NCBI RefSeq assembly: GCF_001690495.1
Contig: NZ_LZGS01000018.1
Coordinates: forward strand, 119,955 to 183,954
Direction: 5' to 3'
Origin: Gilliamella sp. App4-10
Lineage (GTDB): Bacteria > Pseudomonadota > Gammaproteobacteria > Enterobacterales > Orbaceae
DNA: 64,000 bases
The translations under genes were made by a program, and so were the position numbers. Within the stretch, counting starts at the first letter, position 1, and each line of letters opens with the position of its first letter. The notes under the pieces are model-generated. The model was not told where the DNA came from, ran no database searches, and saw only the letters and a list, made by a program, of their open reading frames with translations. Positions 1 through 12,000 of the stretch are shown here, one piece after another.

Positions 1-1
1 A

Positions 2-685
2 TGGTTAATTAAGTTCACATGAGTATCTTTACCACTCAAACATGAAGAAGGACTTTTTGAAGCGGCTTATTTGACCATAGCTAAAAATGTTGGAATCAAT
101 GTTCCTGATTGGTCGATTATCCCCGTAAAATCATTCAACTGGCTAGCAACGAAGCGTTTTGACTGTACTCCAATGGGGGGATGATATCACTTACAAAGTC
201 TATGCTCCTTACTTAATGCAGACTTTAGAACACTTTTCCTCGATTATATTGATCTGATTAAAGCGGGTCAAATACTATGTAAGAGTCCTGTTGTTGGTCA
301 ATTGCTATTTAGACGTGCTTTATTCAATCTTTTTAGTGCAAATCAGGATGACCACACTAAAAACTGGGCTTTTTTACAAAATGATGAAGGAGAATGGCGT
401 CTATCACCTTTTTATGATATTACTTTTAGCCCAAGTATCAACGGTGAACACTGCACCGCATTTTGCGGTTATGGTAAAACCCCACCTAAAAAAGCAGTCC
501 AAGAATTAGCAAATAAATCCAACTTTAATTGGATTCAGGCCAAACAAGTCATCGAAGAAATTGTGACTGAAATTCAATCTTTTCCTATAATCGCAAAAGA
601 TTTTGATATATCAAAAAATACAATAAAAATGATTAGTCGCTATCAAAATGATCTTTATATAAGCAATAAAGCGCTTCTGAAATAA
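2..685 (+). pseudogene. hipA-like toxin kinase pseudogene (5' end cut by window edge)
   Basis: One reading frame from base 2 to the TAA at 685 reads like the C-terminal half of a HipA-family Ser/Thr kinase toxin (type II HipBA system). Visible family motifs are RFDCTPMGG, then YHLQSL, then FRRALFNLFSANQDDHTKN (the catalytic-loop DDHxKN type segment), then WRLSPFYDITFS. The frame is broken by two in-frame TGA codons, at 20-22 and 182-184. The second sits exactly where family members have Arg in the GGRYHLxS motif, so a CGA-to-TGA change is a simple explanation. The longest intact piece starts at 302. No antitoxin (hipB) is visible in the window, although it could lie to the left. The family call is fairly sure from the motifs. 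Loss of function is inferred from the two stops. Confidence 0.8.
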
Positions 686-2050
686 ACGATGAATAATTGA
701 TTTTAAAAACACAGATTACACGACTCATATAACAAATATCCTTATAGTATTGGCCCAAGAAATACTATAAAGATAAGCATACTCACATCTTGTTTTTCAC
801 TCTGTATCTGTTATTATTTCACAACGTTATGAATTTAGTACACTTCTTAGTACACCAAGTTATATAGCGTAAATAATATGTATTAATAACAGCAGGTTAT
901 ATATAAAATTTGAGGCTCGTTTCCCGCTCCAAATTTACTCTTTCTTCAATATCGTTTCTAGAATTACATAATGCGTTGTTTTCAAAAGAAATTATACTAT
1001 TCTACTTTCCAGTCCAGTATAGAACAAAATAATTCGGAGTTATCCAAGAAAATTTAGTTCAAACTCCATTGAGTTGTCTTTGAACTTGTCAAAAATAAGC
1101 TATTGCAATAATATATTTTTTGAACAATTAATCTATAATATTGACTAACCATCATTACGTTTATTAAAAATATATGGTGTTTATTATGACGAGGTACTTA
1201 CTGAATATATCATTAAGGTAACATAAGTTGAATGTCCGACATTAATTGTAGTGTTCCACGTTTAAATTCATGCTTAGCCAAAATTTTTGGTAGTTATAGG
1301 TGATAGTAAATAGGCGAAGCAACAATCTCTGTTTCAAGCAAAATACTACAAGCTCCCTAAGTGTAAATAATTGCTATATATCATAATGAGGCCTAAAAAT
1401 AGACATCAAATTTTTAAGTCGAAAACGTTAATTGGGCGCAAAATAATAATGTATTAAACTATCCTTTAACTATCACCATGGAAATAGATGAGATAACGAT
1501 TAGTAATTGTAGTATGAGAAACTAAATTTTCTAATCGGTTTTTATTGAATGAAGTCAATTAATAAATATCTTAACTAGAAATATTATTAATCATGCCATA
1601 GTAACTCGATATTTTAGGTCGCATATCTAAGTCGATTAATAAAACTTTCAGTGCATAATCGGACATAAAACAACCAAGTTTGCCACTACACCATTAAAGT
1701 GGTATTACCCATGCTTCTTTTGGTAGCAAATCGTTCAGTAATCCAATTATCAATATCTGTTGAATTCAAAACAACAGCAAGTACACTAATACGAATTGAA
1801 TGGAGGGAACTGATTTTCTTGATAAGTTTGTTCGTTATTTATCATAGTAGATAGACCTAGGTTAGTGATTGCATTTGTTGTTACTGCACATAACTTCACA
1901 CAAGTAGATCATTGAAGAATAAATACAAAATCGTGAATGTTTTTATGATAAGGGGAAAATAAACGAAAAGCGATGTTGTTTTAGCATTGTTACGTATTAT
2001 ATACAATAACATTCAGTGTGATTAAGTCGCTGTGCTGACTATAATCTCTA
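686..2050. other. Decayed intergenic stretch with no readable gene
   Basis: About 1.4 kb of very AT-rich sequence between the hipA remnant and the transposase remnant. Stops are dense in all frames and no open frame of 60 codons or more is present. I found no tRNA, CRISPR array or clear promoter. It reads as decayed accessory DNA at the island edge. Confidence 0.6.
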
Positions 2051-2057
2051 AGTTATC

Positions 2058-2384
2058 GGATGATTCAATGATTATTCCGATATTGATTGATATGTCTGAA
2101 AGGTAATTTCGTTGGGGGGAGCTAAGTATTTTTATCGTATCCGCAAGCTCGGCTATACATGGGATCATAAACGTATTTATCGGGTGTATTGCGAATTAAA
2201 ACTTAATCTCAGGGTAAAACGTAAACAACGTATTCTACCCCGAAGTCTGGATAAAATATTGGCGCCCAATAAAAAAGTGAATGTTGGTCACTGAATTTTA
2301 TAAGTGACAGTAGTCGCAAGCAACGACGTTTTAGAACATTCAATATAATCAATAAGTTTAATCTAGAAGGAGGCATTAAATAAC
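2058..2384 (+). pseudogene. IS3-family transposase orfB fragment
   Basis: Pieces in different frames align by eye with the N-terminal part of an IS3-type (IS407-like) OrfB integrase. First comes a DDSMIIPILIDMSER..RWG segment (about 2058-2115). Next is an open piece from a TTG at 2112 with KYFYRIRKLGY, HKRIYRVYCELKLNLR and KRKQR. After a frameshift near 2293 follow ISDSSRKQRRFRTFNII and a NKFNLE segment ending at TAA 2382-2384. In intact members the last part corresponds to the D..xDGRRFRTxNxxDDFNRE region, here with D replaced by N and K. There are at least two frameshifts and no 3' half. It is a dead fragment; which IS it came from cannot be settled by eye. Confidence 0.7.
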
Positions 2385-2446
2385 ATGACGCCTATTGTAT
2401 TTAAAACATGAAAATAAGTAGTGTAATTTTCTACGTTAACATTGTA

Positions 2447-2656
2447 CTAGCTATGGGGGTGTTTACAAAGCTTACGGTTTTCCGCCTCTAACTTCTTTAA
2501 ACATTTAATATCCGAATTTTCCATACAGCCGTATTTATCTTGCCATTTATAAAAAATTGTCTTGCCTATATCAAATTTATGGTAACACTCTGTAATCGGA
2601 ATGTTGGCTTCAGTTTCTTAATATGGATACGATTTGATACTTTGTCATTTTTTCAT
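2447..2656 (-). pseudogene. IS3-family transposase orfA fragment
   Basis: Reading the minus strand from the ATG at 2656 down to the TAG at 2447 gives MKK, a stop, a short degenerate segment with another stop, then ETEANIPITECYHKF, TIFYKWQDKYGCM, SDIKCLKKLEAENRKL. This is the helix-turn-helix and leucine-zipper pattern of IS3-family OrfA (intact versions read like VAEVCRKHGIS..TFYKW..KYGGM..SD.KRLKELE.EN.KL). A Shine-Dalgarno-like AGAGG precedes the ATG. It points away from the orfB fragment at 2058-2384, so the two come from separate insertions or a rearrangement. It is interrupted by in-frame stops and not functional. Confidence 0.7.
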
Positions 2657-3080
2657 ATTTAAATCCTCTGTTACTTTTATTATAGAAAATTTTCTACTTT
2701 TTAGTTGTACTATTTTAAGGGATAGTTACAAGATAAAACCAATTGTTCATATAAAACAAAAGCATTAACAAAAAAACGGTTGAAATTTGTTTTAAAGTAG
2801 ATTATTATTTGATCTAAATGCCGCTGTTTATGCTGAAACAATACCCATATAACGATGAATAAATAACACATTTAAAAATAGAATGTGTGCATTTTAGGGG
2901 AAATAGAATAACAATCTCGCTAATGAATGTTTTGGATGGAACCAGCCATAATCGCAATATCTTAACCATTGTTAGGTCTGCTTCGTCAATTTCTGTTTTG
3001 AACATTGAGTGCAATGAGTCGTTAAATCAGCCTTAGCGTTATATAAATAATTATAACAAAACTAACTGGAGTGTTAGATT
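2657..3080. promoter_or_regulatory. Upstream region of the clb operon; no regulator gene seen
   Basis: This is the space directly before clbB. It contains a short perfect palindrome (AGAAAATTTTCT, around 2684-2695) that may be an IS-related end, and a very AT-rich block at 3040-3058 that could hold the -10 region of the main clb promoter. I could not find a convincing -35/-10 pair. The Shine-Dalgarno sequence for clbB is GGAG at 3068-3071, 9 bases before the ATG. No helix-turn-helix ORF resembling ClbR is visible, and the 8-bp tandem repeat reported upstream of clbB in E. coli is not seen here. Confidence 0.4.
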
Positions 3081-6000
3081 ATGGATAATAAATACGGAGA
3101 TTTAAAGGCTAATAATGACTTTGTAATGCCCTTAACACCAGGCCAGCATGGTTTTTTATTTCATGCATTGGCAGATGAAGGAAATAGTAATTACCACGAA
3201 CAATTTATTTGCCGGTTTTCACGACGTGTCGATGTTGAACTTTTCCGATGGGTTATAGAGACTTTATTTAGTAAACATGATTGTTTCCGAACTCACTTCC
3301 TCTGGCATAAGGGTGAGCTGCCCTGTCAAATTGTTAATCATGATATTTTGCCAGCATTTTATGTGGTTAATATCGATTCAAATAATGATAAACAAAATTT
3401 TCCACTAAACTACAAAATTAAATTAGATTACCCTCAAAATGATGATATAGAGGAATTTATAAATCAATTTCTCCGCATTGATTTACAATATGTGTTTGAC
3501 TTAAGTGCAATTCCAGTTAGAGCTTACCTAATCCAATTACCAAAAGAAAGTGTGTTTGTGCTGGCGTATCACCATATTGTGATGGATGGTTGGAGCTTAG
3601 CAATTTTTGTACAGCAACTTTTAACAATTTATAACGTTGGACAAAAAACTGGTATCCAAGATACTGATGTAATAACGGCATTACCACTCAAACCATTCAT
3701 GCAACAAATTGCTAAATGTCAACAAACTTTTCAACGTGACTATTGGGCTACTTATCTACAAAATTTGGTACCAAGCCATTTTGAGCCATTGTCGTTACTA
3801 ACCCATTCAAGTGATGATTTATCAGCAAGTTCAGTTGGTTGGTTAGAAACTACATTACCGCAGACGATAAATCAAAAGATTCAACAATTATGTGGTCAAT
3901 ACCGAATAACTTCAGCTTCACTGTTCTATGTAGCTTGGGGAGTTTTGTTGCAACGTTGGCTTTATAGTGATGATGTTGTATTTGGTGCTACCTTTTCGGG
4001 TAGAAATGCTGCCATTGAAGGTATTGATAGCGCTTTGGGATTATTCATTAATACTTTACCGTTAAGGTTGAAAGATGATGGTTCAAGTTCATTGATTGAA
4101 TATTTTCAACAGATGCATGATAGGTTAATGGGTCATTATGAGCATGAATATGATTCATTAGCGAAAATTAAGCAAGTCACATTACAAGCTGATTATCAAG
4201 GTGATTTATTTGATTCGTTAGTAGTGATTGAGAACTACCCAATTGACTCATCTCAATTATTTCAAGATGGACAAATTGGTATCCAAAGTATGCGTGTTCA
4301 GGAGCAAACTCACTATCCATTATCGGTGAGTGTTATCAATCAGACTGGTTTTTTAATTAAGATTGGTTATTCTCGGCAGTATTTTACTGACAGAATGGCA
4401 CAAACCATGTTTGATCATTTGCAGTATTTACTTGAGCAAATAGTCGATAATCCCCAATGTACGCTAGCTTCATTACGTAATATTTCGCCTGAACAACAGC
4501 AACGCTATATACAATCACAAATTGATTCAATGGCGGGACAACAGTGGGATCGACAATCAAATATTATCGAGCAGTTTTATCATGTTGTAGAAAGCGAAAA
4601 TGAGCGAGTCGCAGTGGTTGATGAACAGCAATCATTAACTTATCGGCAATTAGCTGATAAAGCCGATCTCATTGCTCGATTCCTCATTCAGCAGGGTATT
4701 AAAGTTGGTGATTTTATTGGTATTATTAGCGAACGTACTATTGATACTGTTGCCGCAATTGTTGGCGTAATGCGTGCTGGAGCGGCTTATATTCCAATCA
4801 GCTCTGAATACCCCCTTGGGCGCATTCAGGAAATTATCGACGATAGCCAATTATCAATATTATTGGTACAACAAAAAAAATTTGATGTTTCAGTAAAACA
4901 ATATGATCTATTGACTTTACCAGATGCACCGGTAGCTGATTTTCCTAAGATAACACGTGATGACCACGCCTACATGATTTACTCGTCAGGCTCTACCGGT
5001 AAACCAAAGGGGATATTGGTTTCACATCGTGGTTTATTGCGCATTATTCAAGTGGAAAGTCCGATTAAACTACCAACCTATACCAATACTTTATTAGTGT
5101 CACCGTTTGAGTTTGATGCATCCGTTTATGAAGTTTGGGCGACATTAATTAATCGTGGTAAGTTAGTTCTGCTTAGTCGCCAGTCATTATTTGATATTGA
5201 TAATATGACTAGCACTATCATAGAACACAACGTTAGCCACGCATTGATAACAACGGCATTATTAAATACCTATATTGCAGAAGGCGCCGTTTTTTTTACC
5301 TATTTAAAACATATTATTTCTGGCGGTGAACCGCTATCAGCTCGTCATATTAATCAGTTGATTACACAGTATCCCCATTTGCAGGTTGTTAATGGTTATG
5401 GACCAACAGAAAATACCGTGTTCACCACAACCTATTTAATAGAGCACCTAGTTCCTGATCGGGTGCCAATCGGTTATGCAGCACCAGGGTCTTCAATCTA
5501 TGTGGTTGATCTTTATGGTCACCTGTTACCGATAGGTGCGATAGGTGAGCTAGTAAGTGGTGGTGACGGTGTCGCGTTGGGTTATTTAAATAGACCACAA
5601 TTGACCGAAACAGTGTTTACACCAGATCCTTTTATTTCAGGCGGTTTGATGCATAAAACAGGTGATTACGCACGCTTGTTGGATGATGGTTGTGTTGAAT
5701 TATTTGGTCGCAAAGATGGTCAAGTTAAAATAAATGGTCAGCGTATTGAAATAGAAGAGATCACTCAACGATTACTTAACTGTCAAGGCATTGTTGAAGC
5801 GGTGGTATTAACGTATACTTTGCGAAATAATCGTCATATTGGCGCAGTAATTTGTGTTGATGATCACTATGACGAAGCAGGCACCCAAGTCTATTTAACA
5901 GCGACGCTACCGTCATTTGCATTGCCACAACCAATTATGGTGGTGGATGCGATTCCGAAGAATCATAATGGCAAGTCGGATCTTGAGCAATTACGTAGTT

Positions 6001-9000
6001 TACTACTGATTAAACAACAGAATAAAACGCAAGCAACAAACATCATTCAATCTCAGTCTAATTTGGCATTAGCGTTAAAATTAATATGGCAGCAAGTCTT
6101 AGATTTAAAACAAATTGATGGCAGTAAATCTTTCTTTGCATTAGGTGGAACGTCATTAGATATTATTAGAATAAAGGGAGAGATTCAAAAACAACTCGGT
6201 GTCGATGTTGATATTACAGATCTCTTTAAATATCCGACATTAGACTCATTAACCGCTTATCTCAATACCAAGTCAGCAGTAACCGTGAATAAACCAGAAA
6301 TAATCGCCAATTATGGTGATACACCTATTGCAATTGTCGGTATGGCAGGACGTTTTCCTGGTGCTATGAATATTGAGTCACTTTGGCAATTGGTTTCTGG
6401 ACGGGAATCTGGTATTACCCTATTTAGTTATCAAGAACTGCAAGACTATGGCATTTCTCCGACTCAACTTGATAACAGTAATTATATAAAAGCCAAAGGA
6501 GTATTAGACGACTTAGAGTGGTTTGATGCTGATTTTTTTGGTTATACTCCAAATGAAGCGGAATTAATGGATCCGCAAATTCGCTTGCTACACCAATGTT
6601 GTTGGCAGGTTTTGGAACATGCTGGTTGTGATCCAAACAGCTATCCTGGATCAATTGGGATATTTGCTGGACTTTTAAGCTCACCGTATTGGTTACAAGC
6701 TGTACTAAAAGAGAACCATGATGCCACCTCGCTATATAAGGCAAGTATGCTAAATGTCAGCGCGGCTACGGCATTAATTGCTCATGCATTAAATCTAACC
6801 GGACCAACTATAACCCTAGATACTGCTTGTTCGACTTCAGCAGTCGCGATTCATGAAGCTTGTAATGCACTGCGTAACGGTGATTGTGATGCCGCGCTAG
6901 CTGGTGGAGCTTCAATTGAAATGCCAGCTTATCGTGGTTACGAATATCATGAAGGCATGATTCATGCCAAGGATGCCACCTGTCGACCTTTTGATAGCAT
7001 GGCATCAGGAACTATTACCGGCGATGGCGTAGCAATGGTGATGCTTAAGCGTTTAGATGATGCCATTAAGGATAGAGATAGTATTTATGCTGTGATCAAA
7101 GGATCAGCTGTTAATAATGATGGTCATGATAAGGTCGGTTATACCGCCCCAAGTGTTAATGGACAACGCGATGTTATTTGTTTAGCGATGAAACGGGCAC
7201 AATTTAGCCCAGATAGCATTGGTCTGGTTGAAGCGCATGGTACTGCAACTGCGTTGGGCGATCCAATTGAAATACGCGCACTTAATGAGGTGTTTGGTAA
7301 GTCGGCTACACCATATTGTGCTGTTTCAGCCATTAAGAGTAATATTGGTCATTTGAACGCTGCCGCTGGTGTAGCTGGTGTGATTAAAACGGCACTAGCA
7401 TTGCACTATCAAGAATTACCACCAATAGCTCATTTTCGGCAACTTAATCCGGCGATTGATTTGACAAATTCCGCATTGTATATCAATAGTCAATTGCAAC
7501 CGTGGGTTCAACCGCAACCTCATCGGGCAATGGTGAGTTCGTTTGGAATTGGTGGAACCAATGCTAGTATCGCATTGGAAAATTATCGCTTAACGGAGGA
7601 TGACTGCGATCAGATTCGAGACTATTACTTATTACCATTTTCGGCCAAAACGGCTACGGCTCTTGATTCAAGAGTGATCTCGGTGTTAACACACGTCAAG
7701 CATTCGCCTAATATTCGTTTACCTGATGTAGCGTATACCTTACAAACTGGGCGTAGTGCTTTTAAATATCGACGTGCTTATTTGGTTAGTCGTGGTTCAA
7801 AAATTGATGTAGCATCAATCACCATATTAAATGCGCCACAATTTAATGGTTCAAGCGAATCAAGTGGTATCTGTTTTATGTTCCCAGGACAGGGTAGCCA
7901 ATATTGCGGAATGGCCAAAGGTCTGTATGAAAGTCAACCAGTCTTCCGTGAGCAGATGGATAAGTGCTTTAGCGCATATCATGCGATTTGTGCAATCGAT
8001 CTTAAAAAAATCTTATTTAATGATGAGCAATCCCAGGATATTAATCAGACCATTTTTACGCAACCATTGTTATTTAGTGTTGAGTATAGTTTAGCTAAAA
8101 CTTTCATAGAGTTAGGAATTAAACCAACGAGTATGATAGGGCATAGTTTAGGCGAATACGTCGCAGCATGTCTTGCTGGAGTTTTCTCGCTTAACGATGC
8201 AATTCGAATTATTGAGGCGCGAGGTCGTTTAATGCAGTCAATGCAACCGGGTAGCATGCTTGCCGTGTATCTCAGTCAGGCTGATCTTGCTCCTTGGTTA
8301 AGCCAATACAATGAAATTGAATTAGCCGCCAATAATAGTGAATGTTTCTGTGTAGTAGCTGGACGAGATGAGGCAATTAATGCCTTTGCTCAGGCTTTAG
8401 TTACGGCAAATATTCAGCATACTCGGCTCAAAACGTCACACGCCTTCCATTCGGCTATGATGAAGCCTATGCTACAGGAATTTGCACAATTGTTATATAA
8501 AATTTCGTTACATGCTCCGCAAATTCCCTTTATCTCGAATGTGTCTGGTGATTGGATCACCGAGCAGCAAACTACCTCAGTCGACTATTGGGTACAGCAA
8601 GTGCGTTGCCCAGTTTTATTTAATGATGGTGCTACTCAGCTATTAACTAATACTACATTATTTGTTGAAATAGGCCCAGGTAAAGTATTGTCGACCTTTG
8701 TTCAAGGCAATAAGCAGTATCAAAATCAAAAAACAATCCAGACTATGCGTCAAGCGAAAGTGCAGATGGAAGATGAGCAGTTCTTACAGCACGCACTAGC
8801 GACGCTATGGGTGAATGGTGCCAATATTGATTGGAAAGCATTCAACCAAGGATTTTTAGGTCGACGTATAGCGTTACCAGGTTACCCGTTTGAGCAAAGT
8901 TACTATTATCATTATGGTGTGGCTTTATCAAAGTATCGACAAATGCCACACCCAGTACGACGACCAAAAAATGAGTGGTTACAACGGGTGGTTTGGCAAA

Positions 9001-12000
9001 AAGATAGCTCCTTGACTACTGCAGCATTTTACCAACCAAGCTCTTTGGTTATAATTATTGGAGATAATGGCGACTGGGTGAAACAAACTTTAGCGCTAGA
9101 AGGTATTGAAAGCATTATCATTGCCGCACCGATTACGCAAGCTGATGAGCTGTGGACACATAACGATATTAATCTGTATTTTCAACCGCTAGTTGAAATA
9201 CTACAGCAACGGCAGTATCAACAATTACATTGCATTTATCTTACCCCTATGCATTTGTCATTGTTTCAGTCATTATCTGGTTTGTATCGAGTTGCAGCAT
9301 GGTATGCCCATAATTCAATATCCATGACTTCAATGACGTTTCTCACTCAAGGCGCATTTCGCATTTTACAAGATGATATTCCTGAGCCAGCTCAAGCTGC
9401 GTTATCAGGTGCTGTCAATGTATTGCTGCAAGAATTAAAACCTACTTCAGTACGCTTGCTTGATTTTGCCAGCGAAATAACTCCAAAGGATATGAACATA
9501 TTAAATCGCCAGACTGATGCGGCTAACGGGCAAGCTATTATGGCAGTGCGTGATGGTGTGACTTATTCACGACAAATTATTTCAAGCCAATTACCCCCTA
9601 ACGCCATACCATCAGGTATTCAATCGGGTAGTGTGATATGGATTATCGGTGGTGAAAAAGGAATTGGACGAGTAATTGGCGAAATGTTAGCAACGCGTGA
9701 TGGGATTAACGTAATTTTGAGTAGTCGTCATGCTCATCAACATCAAGCACCATTAGCGGTAGGTAGTAAAATCATGCACTGTGACATAACTTCTGCCGAC
9801 ACAGTTAATGCCTGTTTGACGAAAATACTGGCGTGTTATCATCGTCTGGATGGAGTGATCTTTGCAGCCGAATCCACTACGGCCTTAACTTTGCACCAAT
9901 TGACTGAACCAATGTTAATTGATTCATTGATGGTCAAAGGTCAGGGGACTTCTAACCTAATCCAAGCATTGGAACAACAAGGCTTACTTGATGAACGTCT
10001 CATGTTACTATTTTGTAATTCTCTGGCGGCGGTTAACGCCGAAGTCGGACAATTGGGTTATGCTTCTGTTAGTGCGTATTTAGATGCCTTGGCTGAGCAA
10101 TTACGTATAAATTATGGCGTTAATGCCCTGAGTATTGAATGGGATGGCTTAAAAGAGCAAGGTATGTTGTTGGATGCTATCAATGGTAGTGACAATCCTT
10201 ATTTTCGTGATTTACGTCCGCTTACCAATGGTGTGTTATTACAGGCTTACAAATACCAAGGTAGAGGCGCGAGTTATTATACACGTCTATCACCTGAACG
10301 ACATTGGTTGTTGAATGAACATCGTATTGATGGTGTCGCTACATTACCAGCAACGGGTTATTTAGCAATGGTTTATGAAGCGATGCGCAATTATTTAGCG
10401 CAATCGACACTGACGATTAATGAGTTGGTCTTTTTAGCACCACTGCAAGTTAAAGATGGTTATTGTGTAGATCTCTTTATCAATATTAATCCACTAGAAA
10501 ATGGTTTTAGCATTGAGGTAAAATCGATTAGCGATGTGTTTAACTTAACCTTGACAACTCATGCTAAAGGCACCGCATCTCTACTTATCACACCAACTAT
10601 AAATAAACTAGATCGAGAAGCAAAATTACAAAACATGCATGATGTCAGCGCTACAATTCATGCTTTTACTGGTGATCATTTTTACTATGGCGAACGTTGG
10701 CAGAGTCTGCAACAAGTTTATTGCAATAATGAGATGACCCATGCCTTAGCAACATTAATTTTACCAGCTGTAGGTAAGCAAGATGACATGACCTTACATC
10801 CGGCTTTGTTAGATATTGCCAGTGGTTTTATTGAACAAATACAAGGTTTTAATTCTGAAACGGTACCTTTCTTATATCAGCAATGTAGTATCTATGCAGC
10901 GATGACTCGTACTTTGTATGTGGAAATGATCGTGAATCAACATCAATCTGGTGAAGATCACTACACCTTCACTATTTATTCCGATAGTGGCGAAGTTGTT
11001 TTACATTGTGCCAGCTTAATGAAGCGCAAAGTTCAGATCCAAACGTTAAATGTGCGCAAGGAACAAGGATTACCAATTCCGTGTGCGGAAAACTATCAAT
11101 TACAACTTTATCGAAAATCCTCGGGTGAAAGTGAATTGCTATTACAGCCGACTAGACGCCAAGCACCAGCCGATGATGAAGTTGAAATTGAAGTACTTGG
11201 TTCTGGAATTAACTTCAAAGATGTCCTGTTTGCGACTGGCTTACTCAAGCAACACCCTAATGAGGCACCATTGCAAATAGGTCTAGAATGTGCTGGACGA
11301 ATTGCTCGGATTGGTAAAAATGTTAAAACTTTTGCTCCCGGCGATGATGTTATGGCAATTGTGCAGGGAGGGTTCTGTGGCTACGTGTCTGTTAACAGCC
11401 ACTGTGTGGTACACAAACCGAAACACTGCCGTATTGAACAAGCAGCTGTATTACCCGTAGCTTATTTAACCGCTTATTATGCGTTAGTGATTAGAGGTAA
11501 CCTCAAGCGGGGTGAACGAGTACTAATTCATAGTGCTTCTGGTGGCGTGGGATTAGCAGCAATCTATATTGCTAAACTGTATGGCGCGCAAATCTACACT
11601 ACCGCTGGTAGTGAAGTTAAACGAGAATATCTTGCTTCGTTAGGTGTGGAATGTGTTGCCGATTCGCACAGTGATAGTTTTGTGACAACAATTATGAACC
11701 ATTCACAAGGTCACGGGATGGATATCATACTTAATTCATTAACTGGGGAATTGATTGATGCCAGTTTAGAGATTTTAGCGCCATTAGGTCGTTTTCTTGA
11801 GTTAGGTAGTAAAGATATCGTAGAAAATCGATCCTTACCGATGCGTTTTTTTGCCCATGGAGGCACTTTTATTCCAATTAATTTTCATGCTGCTTATGGG
11901 GATATTCATCGCTATCTACAACAGATTGTGACCTGGATCGATGACAAACAATTGCCATTACTGCCATGTACAACAGTACCACTACCCGAGGTACGTGATG

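Noticed and set aside
911..935. TTTGAGGCTCGTTTCCCGCTCC looked like a tRNA or tmRNA 3' end, a possible att site
   Set aside because: No TTCGA-type T arm and no matching stem; no second copy found.
2814..3014. 66-aa minus-strand ORF just before clbB, considered as a ClbR-like regulator
   Set aside because: No helix-turn-helix pattern, unnatural composition, no ribosome site; overlaps the probable clb promoter.
3029..3058. A sigma-70 promoter for clbB around TATAAA/TATAAC
   Set aside because: No acceptable -35 at 16-18 bases from either -10 candidate.
4650..4850. Minus-strand ORFs inside clbB and other megasynthase genes
   Set aside because: They are antisense shadows of strongly supported coding frames with no motifs or ribosome sites.
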